A stretch of DNA of 64,000 nt from Phycisphaerae bacterium (GCA_035275405.1 DATEMU010000003.1:1115205-1179204); one strand, 5' to 3'. Shown: positions 33,108-43,310, counted from the first letter of the stretch. Numbers and translations are program-made. The notes: generated from the sequence alone by a model not told the origin.

Positions 33108-33611
33108 TTACTCCGCGATTCCAAGGGTCGAAGGCGGCTGTTCTTCGCTGGCTCGTCTTACATCTTTCTCCTTCATCCGTTTAACGATGTCCGAAAGCTC
33201 AGTTGAACTTAACTCGTGCCGCGGTTGCCCCACTACAATCGCTGATGGGTAGACCATGATACCCGACGGCTTATCCAAATAGGTGGGGATTACGATTCTC
33301 CATTGAGCAAATCGGGGTTCTCTTAATAGACTCTGTAAGGCAAGTAGTACCTTTATGTGCAACACCGAAGGATCAACAATCTCAAGGTATTGCGTTCGGT
33401 CGCCAAAATTATCACCTCGAAAATAAAAATGGCATCCCTTTCGATAACCGACTTTTCCAAGCCTCGATAACCAGTCCTCCATCACTTCGTACGCGCGATC
33501 GTATTCCTCATTCGTTACGTCTGGATCTGACGGAGCGCTTTTCCAAAGTCCATTCGAGTCTTCCGTGCTAGGAGTGCCGTAGACGTAATCCTTATCGTTT
33601 TGCGTGCCCAT
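33108..33611 (-). CDS. Hypothetical protein, low-GC
   Basis: The 167-residue open frame has lower GC and different codon use from its neighbours, which suggests acquisition by transfer. It has no signal peptide and no membrane segment. The middle part (YFRGDNFGDRTQYLEIVDPSVLHIKVLLALQSLL) looks like a folded alpha/beta domain; it reads like an immunity or plant-type orphan protein, but I do not recognise it. The ends are charged (VKRMKEKDVRRASEEQPP). It is encoded upstream-opposite the DUF420 gene and just after the end of the GT-C operon on the same strand, 73 bases away, with no obvious ribosome binding site. Confidence 0.5.
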   Translation of the reverse strand: MGTQNDKDYVYGTPSTEDSNGLWKSAPSDPDVTNEEYDRAYEVMEDWLSRLGKVGYRKGCHFYFRGDNFGDRTQYLEIVDPSVLHIKVLLALQSLLREPRFAQWRIVIPTYLDKPSGIMVYPSAIVVGQPRHELSSTELSDIVKRMKEKDVRRASEEQPPSTLGIAE

Positions 33612-33684
33612 TCCGACATCCGCATAAACCGGATATTAGTGACGGCCACCTGACTCTTGCCCGTTCGGAGAACATTCTACCATT

Positions 33685-36210
33685 TCAGGATTTCCGCTCC
33701 AGCCTTTCCAACGCTTGCCTGAGCCCCTCCTTCGCCATCTGCAGATCAGGCTGGAGTTGCAGGGCTTTTTCGTATTCGCGGATGGCCTCGTCGAGGCGGC
33801 CGAGTTGGAGCAGCGCGGCGGCGAGGTTGGCGTGGGCTTCGGGCCAGTTTCTACGAAGGCGGATGGCCTCTTCGTAATGGCGGATCGAATCGCTGGTGCG
33901 ACCGAGCCGGACATACATGGCGGCGAGATTGTGGTGCCCCTCGGCGGATTGCGGATTGAGGCGGATGACCGTCTCGAATTCGGCCGCGGCGTCGGCGAAT
34001 CGGCTCTGGCGCTTGAGGAGGAGGCCGAGGTTTTTGTGGAAGTGGTCGTCGTCGGGCCGACCCTCCAGAGCCCGACGATAGAGTTCCGCGGGCCTGTCGG
34101 TCATCCCGGCGACGGCGAGTTCCTCGCCGATCGCGGCGAGGTCATCGGCCGAGTCAACGACCATCGGCGGCGGTGGCCCCGTGAGGGCCCGCTCAAGGTC
34201 CGACGGCGTCAGATAATAGATGAGGATGGAACGGCCGACGTCGGCGTCCGGCTCGCGCTCGCGGAGGAAGGCGCAGAGCCGACCGAAGCGGATGCGGCGG
34301 ACGATCTCGTCGGGGAGCCCCTTCGCGTCGGCGGGTGAAGCGAAGTCGTGCCGTTGCAATTGTTCGATCCGCGGGAGGGCCGCTTGATACAGCGATTCCA
34401 ACTCCGGCGTCCAACGGCTGACGGGGAGCAGATAGACCTGTTGGAGCAGGGTGGCGCTGATGCAATAGATACCGGGCTCGAAGGCGGGGTAGTCGCCGGT
34501 CTGCCACCAGGAATTGCTGGGGAGGTAGCGCGGACGTATTCCGTAGAACTCCGGATTGCCGTTGCCGAGGTAGGACAGATAGACAGGCTGCGCGCCGGGC
34601 GATTGCGGTGGGTTGTGGTCATTGAGCCAATCGGCAAGACCCCGCAGGTCCTGGCCCCAGTCGACGGAGCTGTCGACGAGATGGCGATAGCCGTTTCGCC
34701 CGACAAAGCTATTGAAAAATGAAAGATAATTTGGCCAAGCCCAAAGGGCAGCACCGGCGTGGAGGGCGAGAATGGCGGCGGTAATGGTAACGACCGGCCT
34801 CTTACGCCACTGCACGGTCGCCAGGGCCCCGCAGGCGATCATGAGCGGCGGGTAAATGGGGAGGATATGGCGGTGACCGATGTTGAAGGGACTGGCGATC
34901 GCCGTGGCCCAATAGAGGATGAAGAAGATGATGAGGGGCAGGGCGCGGTACCAAGTTGGAGTATTAGGAGCAGTCGTCGCATTCTGAACCGGCTGGTCGC
35001 TTCGCCGACGCAGCCGTGTCACGAGCGAAAGGAGAAGAACCGCCAGGAACGGCAAAGTGGTTTTGATCAAGAATGTGTAGGGGAAATAGGAGCGGAACCC
35101 GGTCCGACGACGTTCGCCGTTGAGAAAGGCGACGCTGCCCTTGGTCATGTTCTTCGCGTAAAGGAAGCCATAGAGATAGGCTTCAGGCAGGAGGCGGTGG
35201 TCGCGCGCGAAGGAGACGGCGGGAGCGACCCAGCCCGCGCGGTTCAGTTCGAAATCCCACTCGGGTTGGCGCGACTCGGGCTCGGTATTGGTCGACATCC
35301 AGCGATCGACGCCGGGGCGGGCGTTGACAAAGGCCGGGTATTTCAGGCCGTGGGCAAGCCAGATGCCGCCGGTAACGATCAGGACTTGTGCAGCGAAGAC
35401 GGCGGCATGTACTGCGAGTCGTCGCAGACGCGGCGCGATGGCCACAGAGCGGCCAAATGCCACATCCAGCGGGCGATTTGAAATACACCGCGCCAGGAGC
35501 AATACACCGTAGCAGGGAATAACGAGGACGGCGGAGAGCTTGGCGTTGAAGAGCGCGGCCAACGCCACGCCACTGAATAGTACTGATGCGATACTGACGC
35601 GATGGAGCGCCCACCAGATGGAGAGCAGCGAGAGGAGGAAAAAGAGCGTGGCCGCCATGTCGGTCGTAATCTGGAATCCGTGGGCGAGCATCTCCGGTGA
35701 AAAAGTGAACAGGGCTAATGCAATCAACCCACCGGCGACGCCGAACCAGCGCCGGGCGACGAGGTAGATCGTCAGTCCCAGACCGACGCTGAAGAGCCCG
35801 ATCATCGCCCGACCGGCCAATAGCATTCGATCCAGCGGATTGCCCAATTCATAGAAGAACTGCCAGCCGAACTGCCACTGATTGGAATTGTGCCAGGCGG
35901 GTTGATCGAGGCTGGGTAGTTTGAGCGACATGAAATTGAGCGGGAGAGAGGCCCACAGTTCGATCAATGGGGGATGTTCGGGCACAAGCCGGTAATCGCC
36001 GGTCTGCCAGTAGGTGTAACCGGCAGTCAAATACGCGATTTCGTCGCAGGAGCAGGACTTCCGCCAGACACTGGTAAGGCCGAGTGCGTAGTGCGTGCAG
36101 AGGAGCACTGCGACGACCCAGCGTGCGTTAAATCGCCGTGGCTCGGCCGGGACGCCGTGCGCTGCGCGGGTCGCGCGGGGCGGTCGAGATGAAACGCGTC
36201 GAGCCGTCAT
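33685..36210 (-). CDS. GT-C membrane glycosyltransferase (PMT/ArnT-like) with C-terminal TPRs
   Basis: The 841-residue protein has about 11 N-terminal membrane helices with the PMT_2/ArnT pattern: SCDEIAYLTAGYTYW, where the Asp-Glu pair in the first loop is the catalytic site of GT-C enzymes, then LVPEHPPLIEL. The C-terminal 110 or so residues hold about three TPR units (RLNPQSAEGHHNLAAMYVRL, LRRNWPEAHANLAAALLQL, LQPDLQMAKEGLRQALERL). It is a close paralogue of the next gene upstream, whose stop overlaps its ATG (ATGA). PMT-family enzymes use polyprenyl-phosphate sugars to glycosylate proteins or lipids. Here the TPR tail may pick the substrate. Target unknown. Confidence 0.85.
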   Translation of the reverse strand: MTARRVSSRPPRATRAAHGVPAEPRRFNARWVVAVLLCTHYALGLTSVWRKSCSCDEIAYLTAGYTYWQTGDYRLVPEHPPLIELWASLPLNFMSLKLPSLDQPAWHNSNQWQFGWQFFYELGNPLDRMLLAGRAMIGLFSVGLGLTIYLVARRWFGVAGGLIALALFTFSPEMLAHGFQITTDMAATLFFLLSLLSIWWALHRVSIASVLFSGVALAALFNAKLSAVLVIPCYGVLLLARCISNRPLDVAFGRSVAIAPRLRRLAVHAAVFAAQVLIVTGGIWLAHGLKYPAFVNARPGVDRWMSTNTEPESRQPEWDFELNRAGWVAPAVSFARDHRLLPEAYLYGFLYAKNMTKGSVAFLNGERRRTGFRSYFPYTFLIKTTLPFLAVLLLSLVTRLRRRSDQPVQNATTAPNTPTWYRALPLIIFFILYWATAIASPFNIGHRHILPIYPPLMIACGALATVQWRKRPVVTITAAILALHAGAALWAWPNYLSFFNSFVGRNGYRHLVDSSVDWGQDLRGLADWLNDHNPPQSPGAQPVYLSYLGNGNPEFYGIRPRYLPSNSWWQTGDYPAFEPGIYCISATLLQQVYLLPVSRWTPELESLYQAALPRIEQLQRHDFASPADAKGLPDEIVRRIRFGRLCAFLREREPDADVGRSILIYYLTPSDLERALTGPPPPMVVDSADDLAAIGEELAVAGMTDRPAELYRRALEGRPDDDHFHKNLGLLLKRQSRFADAAAEFETVIRLNPQSAEGHHNLAAMYVRLGRTSDSIRHYEEAIRLRRNWPEAHANLAAALLQLGRLDEAIREYEKALQLQPDLQMAKEGLRQALERLERKS

Positions 36211-38984
36211 TGTTCACGCGGCGGTGCGGCGACGTCGGGGCCAGTCGTTGCCGGCCGGGATGTGGTCATTTCCGCGAGCCGCCTGGCCGCGGCCTTGTCT
36301 TCCGGGTTGATGCGTAATGCCTCACGGTAGGCGTGCCGCGCTTCGTCGGCGCGGCCGAGTTGGCGAAGGGCGTTGCCCAGGTTGACATGTACGGCGGTCG
36401 TGTCGGGATCCTGGCGCAGCGCCTCATGGAAACTGGCGACGGCCTCGTCAAAGCGGCCGGCGCGCGCCAAGGCAATGCCGAGATTGTTGTGCATGGCGGG
36501 CCAGTGGGGATGGAGCCGCAGGGCCTCGCGATAGTGGATTATGGCATCTGGCAGATCGCCTTTTCCGGCATAGAGACCGGCGAGGTTGGTGTGGGCCTCC
36601 GGCCAGTTCTTGCGGAAGCGGATCGCCTGCTCATGATGGTGGATGGCGTCATCCATGCGGCCGAGTTTCACATACATGGCCGCGAGGTTGTTGTGGGCCT
36701 CGGCGTATTTCGGGTAAAGACGGATCGCCTCCTGGAACTCGGCGGCGGCCTCGGCGGACTTGCCTCGGCGACTCAACATGATGCCCAGGTTGTTGTGGCA
36801 GCGATCGTCGTCGGGCGTAAGCTTGAGGGCCTCGCGGTAATACTGCTCGGGAATTCTGGTGAGACCGGCCATGGCAAATTTATCCGCCATGTCGGCGAAG
36901 TCCCGGGCGGTCTCGGCGACCATGGGCGGCGGCGGGCCGTACAGTGCACGATGGATATCCGTTGCCGACACGCGATAGATCAGGATCGAGTGACCGACCT
37001 CATCGTCGGGTTCGCGTTCGCGCAGAAATGCGCAGAGCCTTCCGAAGCGGAGATTGCGCACCACCTGCTCCGGTAAGCGGTCCTCGGGGTCTTCGCCCGG
37101 GAGCGTCGTGGGGAATGGTTGATACTGCTGCATTCGATCGATCCGCGGGCGACTCAATTGATAAAGGGCCTCCAGGTGCGGCGACCAGCGGGAGAGTGGA
37201 AGTAGAAACACCTGCTGGATCATTGTCGCGCTGATGCAGTAGATGCCGGGCTCGAATGCGGAGTGCTCCTCTTTCTGCCACCAGCTATTACTGGGCAAAT
37301 AGCGGGGCTTGATGCCGTAATAGCCCGGCGAACAGTTGCCCAGATACGAAAGGTAGACGGGCTGCGCGTGGGGGGAATCGGGCGGGTTATTCGCCTTGAG
37401 CCAGTCGGCCAACCCCATCATGTCCTGACCCCAGTCGACGGAGCTGTCCACGAGATGGCGATAGCCGTTGCGCGAGCCGCCGATGGAGCTGTTGAAGAAG
37501 GAGAGGTAGTGTGGCCAGGCCTGCGCCGCGACGCCGGCATGGAGGACGACGAGAACGGCGACCACAGCCACAATCGGAACTCGACGCCATCGTACGGTCG
37601 CGAGTGCCCCGGCAAAGATCATGAGCGGCGCGTAAATGGGCAGAATGTGGCGGTGACCGATGTTGAACTGACTGCCGATGGCGGTGATCCAATAGATGAC
37701 GGAAAAGATAATGAAGGGCATGGCCCGATACCAGACGGGGGCCGCGCGCCAGTCCTGCGCCGTTGTTTCATCGCCGCGCGCTTTGATGAGTGTGGTCCAG
37801 GCGACGAGCGTCAGGAAAAAGAGTCCCAGGGCCGGAAGCGTCGTCTTGATAAGGAATGCGTAAGGGAAGTAGCTGCGAAACCCCGTTGACTGCCGCCAGC
37901 CATTGAGGAAGGCCTCGCTGGTCTGCGTCATGTTTCGGGCAAAGAGGAAGCCATAAAGGTATGCCTCCGGCAGAAGCCGATGATCGCGGGCGAACTTTAC
38001 GGTGGGGGCAAACCAGCCGGCGCGGTTCAGTTCATAGTCCCAGTCCGACTGCCGCGATTCCGTGTCGGGATTCGTGGAGAGGAAGCGATCGACGCCGGGC
38101 GTCGAATGGACGAACGCTGGGTATTTGAAACCGTGCGTCGCCCAAATTCCGCCGGCGACGATCAAGCCCTGCAATACAAAGACGGCGGCATGGACCGCCA
38201 ACCGCCGCAGTCGAGGGCGAATTTCAATGATCCGACCGACGGCCAGTTCCAGCGGACGACGCGAAATGCAGCGGATGGCAATGAGAATAAAGTAGGCAGG
38301 GAAGATCAATACGGCCGACAGTTTTGAGTTGAAGAGCGCCGCCAGGGCCAGGCCGCTCAGGAGAACGCTGGCGGTGCTGACGCGATGCAGTGCCCACCAG
38401 ATCGAGAGCAGCGAGAGCGTAAAGAAGAGCGACGCCGCCATGTCGGTGGTCACCTGGAACCCGTGGGCCAGCATCTCTGGCGCGAAGGCGAACAGCGCCA
38501 GCGAGATGAGGCCGCCGAGGGGCCCGAACCAGCGCCGGGAGGTGAGGTAAATGGTCAAGCCCAATGCGACGCTGAAGAGGCCGATCATGGCGCGACCGGA
38601 CATGAGCATTTTTTGGAGCGGATTGCCGAGTTCGTAAAAAAACTGCCAGCCGAATTCCCATTGGTTGGATGCGCGCCAGCTCGATTGATCGAAGCTCGGC
38701 ATTTTCAGGTTCATGAAGTTCAGCGGGATGGTCGACCAGAGTTCGATGACCGGGGGGTGCTCGGGAACCAGTCGATAGTCGCCGGTCTGCCAATAGGTGT
38801 ATCCGGCCGTCAGGTAGGCGATTTCGTCGCAGGAGGATGACTTACGCACAACACTGGTGATGCCCAGCGTGTAGTGAATGCAGAGCAGCAGCACGACGAT
38901 CGGCCAGGAAATCAGCCAGCGCGGCAGCCTGCGGCTATCGGATGCGGCGGCCCATTGCGTAGTGGAATCTGGAAACTGTGTCAT
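36207..38984 (-). CDS. GT-C membrane glycosyltransferase (PMT/ArnT-like) with longer TPR tail
   Basis: This 925-residue paralogue of the gene at 33685 shares the same core: SCDEIAYLTAGYTYWQTGDY, LVPEHPPVIELWS, GFRSYFPYAFLIKTTLP and FNIGHRHILPIYAPLMI. Its TPR tail is longer, about six units from residue 690 on (ALKLTPDDDRCHNNLGIMLS, AIRLYPKYAEAHNNLAAMYV and so on to RINPEDKAAARRLAEM). About 11 membrane helices precede a soluble segment at 490-680. Tandem duplication is the simplest origin. It starts 9 bases after the TPR/TMTC-like gene and overlaps the next, so the three form an operon. Confidence 0.86.
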   Translation of the reverse strand: MTQFPDSTTQWAAASDSRRLPRWLISWPIVVLLLCIHYTLGITSVVRKSSSCDEIAYLTAGYTYWQTGDYRLVPEHPPVIELWSTIPLNFMNLKMPSFDQSSWRASNQWEFGWQFFYELGNPLQKMLMSGRAMIGLFSVALGLTIYLTSRRWFGPLGGLISLALFAFAPEMLAHGFQVTTDMAASLFFTLSLLSIWWALHRVSTASVLLSGLALAALFNSKLSAVLIFPAYFILIAIRCISRRPLELAVGRIIEIRPRLRRLAVHAAVFVLQGLIVAGGIWATHGFKYPAFVHSTPGVDRFLSTNPDTESRQSDWDYELNRAGWFAPTVKFARDHRLLPEAYLYGFLFARNMTQTSEAFLNGWRQSTGFRSYFPYAFLIKTTLPALGLFFLTLVAWTTLIKARGDETTAQDWRAAPVWYRAMPFIIFSVIYWITAIGSQFNIGHRHILPIYAPLMIFAGALATVRWRRVPIVAVVAVLVVLHAGVAAQAWPHYLSFFNSSIGGSRNGYRHLVDSSVDWGQDMMGLADWLKANNPPDSPHAQPVYLSYLGNCSPGYYGIKPRYLPSNSWWQKEEHSAFEPGIYCISATMIQQVFLLPLSRWSPHLEALYQLSRPRIDRMQQYQPFPTTLPGEDPEDRLPEQVVRNLRFGRLCAFLREREPDDEVGHSILIYRVSATDIHRALYGPPPPMVAETARDFADMADKFAMAGLTRIPEQYYREALKLTPDDDRCHNNLGIMLSRRGKSAEAAAEFQEAIRLYPKYAEAHNNLAAMYVKLGRMDDAIHHHEQAIRFRKNWPEAHTNLAGLYAGKGDLPDAIIHYREALRLHPHWPAMHNNLGIALARAGRFDEAVASFHEALRQDPDTTAVHVNLGNALRQLGRADEARHAYREALRINPEDKAAARRLAEMTTSRPATTGPDVAAPPREQ

Positions 38985-38993
38985 TGTGCCGAT

Positions 38994-41195
38994 CTATTTG
39001 CTCGACTGAGTCGTGGAAACCGGGGGCGTATTCCTGGCGGCTAATTCATGCAGCCGCGCCGCAGCCCCACGATGCTGAGGGTTGATTTTACGGGCTGCTT
39101 GAAACTGTTCCTCCGCTTCCTCGCGACGGCCCGCCTGCATCAGCAATTGGCCGAGGTGGAAAAGCGGGTCGGCGTCGCCGGGCCGCGCCCGCGCGAGTTG
39201 GCGACATTGCTCCAGGGCCTCCTCGATCTTCCCTTGTTTCATCAACGCCTGAGCCAGATTGTAATAGGGCGAGGTTTCGGCGGGCTTCAGTTGGATGGCA
39301 GTTCGGAATTGAATAATGGCATCATCCAGCCTTCCCTGGCGGGCCAGGGTTATGCCGAGATTGCTATGCACTTCCGCCCAGCCCGGCTGCAGGCGCAAGG
39401 CTTCCTGATAATGTTCCGCCGCTTCGTCGAGCCGGCCCAGTTTGGCCAGCACATTGCCGAGGTTGTTGTGCACGCGCGGCCATTCCGGCTTGTAGTAGAT
39501 CGCCTCGCGGTATTGTTCAACCGCTTTGTCCGGTTGGCCGAGTCGCGCGAGCAGCTTTCCCGCCGCATTGTGTGCCTCGGGATAGGCGGGATCGAGCCTG
39601 ATCGCCTCACCGTATTCGAACAGGGCTTCCTGGTGTTTTCCCAATTCGCCCAGGACGAGGCCGAGGTTGAAATGGGCGCCGGGGTGCGCCGGCGCGAGCC
39701 GAATGGATTCTCGAAACGAAGCCTCCGCCCCGACGTAATCGCCCCGCTTTGCCAGAACCGAAGCAAGATTGTGATGGGAATCGCCGTGGTCCGGCCAGCG
39801 CTGGAGATTCTGGCGATAGAGCGCCTCGGCTTCGTCCAGTCGATCGAGCCTTAAGTAGGCCGTGCCCAAAGCGTCGTAAGGACGCGGGCTGTCGGGTCGC
39901 TTGGCGATGACATCCTCCCAGATGGAGATCTCCGTTCGATAGTCGTAGTTGCGGCGAAGAGTCAATCCCATCAACACGATCGCGACCACCGTAGGCAAAC
40001 CGACCGATAGGGCGCGCGTTCCGGCGTTCGAAATGCGACCGGAGGCGGAGGCGCGTTGTACGAGACGGTGGATTCCCACGACGGCAAGAACACAAATGGC
40101 CGCCAGAGGCAAGTACATGCGGTGGTCAAACGCCCGGTCTTCGATGGGTATGATGCTCGACGTCGGTCCGAGGATGAGAAAAAACCAGAGGCCGCAGAAT
40201 CCCCACGCGGGCCGGCGCCGCAGTGCCCACACGGTCGCCGCGACGAGCAGGGTAATGACGATCCCCGGCCCGATGATGGCGAGCGGGTCCTTCGCCAGCG
40301 GCCAGCCGTAATCAAGACAGAGCGGATAGGGCAACAGCGTTAGACGGAGGTAATGGAGGATGACGCCGAACTGGGTGAGCGCGTAACTGAGGGGAGTTGA
40401 ACTCTCGACGGAGAACCCGGCGGAGGAGGCGCGCGGTCCGCCGATGTTGAGCCAGGCCACGATTATCCACGTGGAAAAGAGCGCCAGGTAAAAAGGCCCC
40501 CGCCGCCGGAACTGTTCTTTGAACGACTCTGCAAAAAAAATCCGATCGAACGCCAGCAGGGCGAGCGGGGCGGTCGCCATGACCTCCTTCGTGGCCATGC
40601 CCAGAGCGCTGGCGATGACCGACGCGGAGTACCAGCAAAAGGCCGAGCCTCCGGCCATCCCGCGAAGCGCGGCGTACAGCGTCAAAAGATAAAAAAGTCC
40701 GCAGAGTGACTCCGCGCGCTGGATGATGTAGGTCACGCTTTCGGTCTGGAGCGGGTGGACGATCCAAATCAGGGCTGCGACGAGCGCCAGGCCGGTTGAG
40801 GAATCCGCGAAGGCAATGGTCCGCCGGCTCGCCAAAAGCGTCCGACGGAGGATCCCAAAGAGGAGGAGTCCGGCGAGAAGGTGGATCACGAGATTGAAAA
40901 TGTGGTATCCGGGAAGCCGGAGGCCGTGGAGGGCATAGTTGACGGCCAGGCTGAAATTGACGATAGGCCGCCCCGAGACGGTCGTGTCGGGGGCCGCGTG
41001 CAGAGAGTAACTCAGCGGCCAGAGTCGGCGGATGAAGACGTTGTGCCGGATGGCATCGTGGTCATCGAAAATGAACGGGACGTGGAAAGTATTGCAGTAG
41101 GCGAGGATACCGCTGGCGACCAGGATCGCCGCCGCGGGCAGGACTCGTAAGGGGGGCCGGGAGGCGGGGGACGGACGTGGCAGCGATTCCTCCAT
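38994..41195 (-). CDS. TMTC-like GT-C membrane protein with many TPRs
   Basis: The 733-residue protein has a membrane part (about residues 15-410) with PFIFDDHDAIRHN, where the Asp pair in the first loop matches TMTC and PMT-type GT-C enzymes, SGRPIVNFSLAVNYALHG and a RAFDHRMYLPLAAI segment, then about nine TPR units (for example RLDPAYPEAHNAAGKLLARL and QLKPAETSPYYNLAQALMKQ). Eukaryotic TMTC1-4 proteins have the same order and O-mannosylate cadherins in the ER. Bacterial relatives are known as TPR membrane proteins without assigned function. It is the first gene of a three-gene operon with the two PMT-like genes. Confidence 0.85.
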   Translation of the reverse strand: MEESLPRPSPASRPPLRVLPAAAILVASGILAYCNTFHVPFIFDDHDAIRHNVFIRRLWPLSYSLHAAPDTTVSGRPIVNFSLAVNYALHGLRLPGYHIFNLVIHLLAGLLLFGILRRTLLASRRTIAFADSSTGLALVAALIWIVHPLQTESVTYIIQRAESLCGLFYLLTLYAALRGMAGGSAFCWYSASVIASALGMATKEVMATAPLALLAFDRIFFAESFKEQFRRRGPFYLALFSTWIIVAWLNIGGPRASSAGFSVESSTPLSYALTQFGVILHYLRLTLLPYPLCLDYGWPLAKDPLAIIGPGIVITLLVAATVWALRRRPAWGFCGLWFFLILGPTSSIIPIEDRAFDHRMYLPLAAICVLAVVGIHRLVQRASASGRISNAGTRALSVGLPTVVAIVLMGLTLRRNYDYRTEISIWEDVIAKRPDSPRPYDALGTAYLRLDRLDEAEALYRQNLQRWPDHGDSHHNLASVLAKRGDYVGAEASFRESIRLAPAHPGAHFNLGLVLGELGKHQEALFEYGEAIRLDPAYPEAHNAAGKLLARLGQPDKAVEQYREAIYYKPEWPRVHNNLGNVLAKLGRLDEAAEHYQEALRLQPGWAEVHSNLGITLARQGRLDDAIIQFRTAIQLKPAETSPYYNLAQALMKQGKIEEALEQCRQLARARPGDADPLFHLGQLLMQAGRREEAEEQFQAARKINPQHRGAAARLHELAARNTPPVSTTQSSK

Positions 41196-41238
41196 GTCGT
41201 GAGGCTACAGGATGTTCCAGGCGCCGCCAATCGGCCGT

Positions 41239-41267
41239 TTGCCCGCTGGCGGAGGTCCCGTTATAGT
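41239..41267 (+). promoter_or_regulatory. Sigma70-like promoter of rpsA
   Basis: TTGCCC (41239-41244), 17 bases, TATAGT (41262-41267; five of six). It faces ribosomal protein S1, whose start is about 200 bases further on, in the 270-base gap after the divergent GT-C operon. Confidence 0.5.
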
Positions 41268-41465
41268 ACGGGGCTGCGCTACGTATGCCCTGGGCGCTCG
41301 CGGGCGTTCCGTGAGCCATCAAGGGCGTCGGGTTCAAGGGTACGACATCCGTCGGACTGCCTGACCGGTTTCCCATCCCATCGGCGAGTGGGCTCCGGCA
41401 GGATGATAGTACGAATGGGCGATGCGGGGAGTGGGCCCCGGCGTCGCCGCGGACGGAAGGTTTTC

Positions 41466-43310
41466 ATGCAGCGAATCAACAACGAAATGCTTGCCCAGAT
41501 CGATGTCTCCGACGACGAGTTGAGTCAGGAATTGCGGACCGCGTTCGGGGACACGGCCGATGCGCCTGCCCTGGAAAAGGCGATCGGCAACATGGTCGCG
41601 GACTTCAAAGCCGACACGGTCATCAAGGGCAAGGTCGTCGCCATCAGCGGGCAGGACGTGGTTGTGGACGTCGGGCTGAAGAGCGAGGGATACGTACCGC
41701 TTTCAGAATGGGAAGACTCCGGCGAAGTGGACGTGGGCGACGAGATCGAGGTCCTTCTGGAGACCATCGAGTCGGACAGCGGCGTGGTCATCCTGTCCAA
41801 GCGCAAAGCGGATCGGATTCGCGGCTGGGAGCGAGTGCTGGAGAATTGCAAGGAAGGCCAGCGCGTCAGCGGCAAGTGCACGCGGAAGATCAAGGGCGGG
41901 CTCCTGGTGGACATCGGCGTGCCGGTGTTCCTGCCGGCCAGCCAGGTCGACACGCGGCGGCCCGGCGATGTGGGCGAATTCATCGGCAAGACCGTCGAGG
42001 CCGTGGTGCTCAAGATCGACATTGAGCGCCGCAACATCGTTATTTCCCGCCGCAAGCTCATCGAGATGGAGCGGGCCGAGTCCAAGGCCAAGGTGATGAC
42101 GAACATCGAAGTGGGCGAGATTCGCGAGGGCACGGTCAAGAACATCGCCGACTTCGGCGCGTTCATCGACTTGGGCGGAATCGACGGCCTGCTGCACATC
42201 ACGGATATGAGTTGGGATCGCATCGGCCATCCGAGCGAAATCCTCCGAGTCGACGACAAGGTGAAAGTCAAGGTGCTCGCCGTCGACAAGGAGAAGGAGA
42301 AGATCGCCCTGGGCCTGAAGCAGACGCAGATCAATCCGTGGGACGAGGTGGAGACCAAATACCCAATCGGGACCAAGGTCCGCGGCTCGGTCGTCAACAT
42401 CACCAACTACGGCGCGTTCATCAAGCTCGAAGGCGGCATCGAAGGGCTTGTGCATATTTCCGAGATGTCCTGGACGCGGCGAATCACCCATCCTTCGGAG
42501 ATTCTCTCCCTCGGCCAGGAAATCGAAGTCGTGGTCCTGGAAATCAACAAGAACAAGCAGGAAATCTCCCTCGGCATCAAGCAGACCGAGATGAACCCGT
42601 GGACGAAGGTGGCGGAGAAATACCCGCCGAATACCGTCGTGACCGGTCAGGTCCGCAACCTCACCAACTACGGTGCGTTCATCGAGATCGAAGAGGGCAT
42701 CGACGGCTTGCTGCACGTCTCCGACATGAGCTGGACCAAGAAGGTCAGCCACCCCTCAGAGCTGATCAAGAAGGGCGACGAGATCAAGTGCGTCGTGCTG
42801 ACCGTGGATCAGGAGAAGCAGCGAATTGCCCTGGGCCTCAAGCAACTGACGGAAGATCCGTGGTTGCACGCCGTCCCCGAGCGGTATATCCCGGGCATGA
42901 TCGTCAAGGGCAAGGTGACGAAGATCACCAACTTCGGCGTGTTTGTCGAACTTGAGCAGGACCTCGAAGGGCTCCTGCACGTGTCCGAATTGACCGACCA
43001 TCGCATCGAGGACCCCCATCAGGAAGTCGAAATCGGCCAGGAGATCGAGGTCAAGATCCTCCGCGTCGATACGGGCGAGCGTAAGATCGGCCTCTCCAAG
43101 AAGCGGGCCGATTGGGCGTCCGATACGACGACCGAGGGTGGCGCGGGGTCCCGCAAGGAAATCAAACAACGGCGCGGCGGTTTGCACGGCTCGACGGGTG
43201 AGGAGACGACGGGCATCATCAAGGGCACCGATCTGCTGACGGAGCACACCGAAAGCAAGCCGGATGAGGTTCCCGCGGCGGAAAACGAGACCAGCGACAC
43301 ACCATCGTAA
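41466..43310 (+). CDS. rpsA: 30S ribosomal protein S1
   Basis: The ATG at 41466 has GGAAGG upstream; the open frame runs to 41199 but the extra N-terminus (MGDAGSGPRRRRGRK and earlier) lacks homology features. The 614-residue protein has six S1 (OB-fold) RNA-binding domains starting near residues 48, 136, 219, 304, 390 and 477. Domains 3 to 6 show the strong pattern VKNIADFGAFIDLGG then GLLHITDMSW. That matches the six-domain S1 of Gram-negative bacteria. A charged tail of about 65 residues (TEHTESKPDEVPAAENETS) follows. S1 helps load mRNA with weak or structured leaders, relevant because many starts here are GTG or TTG with modest ribosome binding sites. Confidence 0.96.
   Translation: MQRINNEMLAQIDVSDDELSQELRTAFGDTADAPALEKAIGNMVADFKADTVIKGKVVAISGQDVVVDVGLKSEGYVPLSEWEDSGEVDVGDEIEVLLETIESDSGVVILSKRKADRIRGWERVLENCKEGQRVSGKCTRKIKGGLLVDIGVPVFLPASQVDTRRPGDVGEFIGKTVEAVVLKIDIERRNIVISRRKLIEMERAESKAKVMTNIEVGEIREGTVKNIADFGAFIDLGGIDGLLHITDMSWDRIGHPSEILRVDDKVKVKVLAVDKEKEKIALGLKQTQINPWDEVETKYPIGTKVRGSVVNITNYGAFIKLEGGIEGLVHISEMSWTRRITHPSEILSLGQEIEVVVLEINKNKQEISLGIKQTEMNPWTKVAEKYPPNTVVTGQVRNLTNYGAFIEIEEGIDGLLHVSDMSWTKKVSHPSELIKKGDEIKCVVLTVDQEKQRIALGLKQLTEDPWLHAVPERYIPGMIVKGKVTKITNFGVFVELEQDLEGLLHVSELTDHRIEDPHQEVEIGQEIEVKILRVDTGERKIGLSKKRADWASDTTTEGGAGSRKEIKQRRGGLHGSTGEETTGIIKGTDLLTEHTESKPDEVPAAENETSDTPS

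Noticed and set aside
41199..41465. N-terminal extension of ribosomal protein S1
   Set aside because: The extension covers the promoter and leader, is rich in Arg/Gly/Ser without homology, and the ATG at 41466 has a good GGAAGG.
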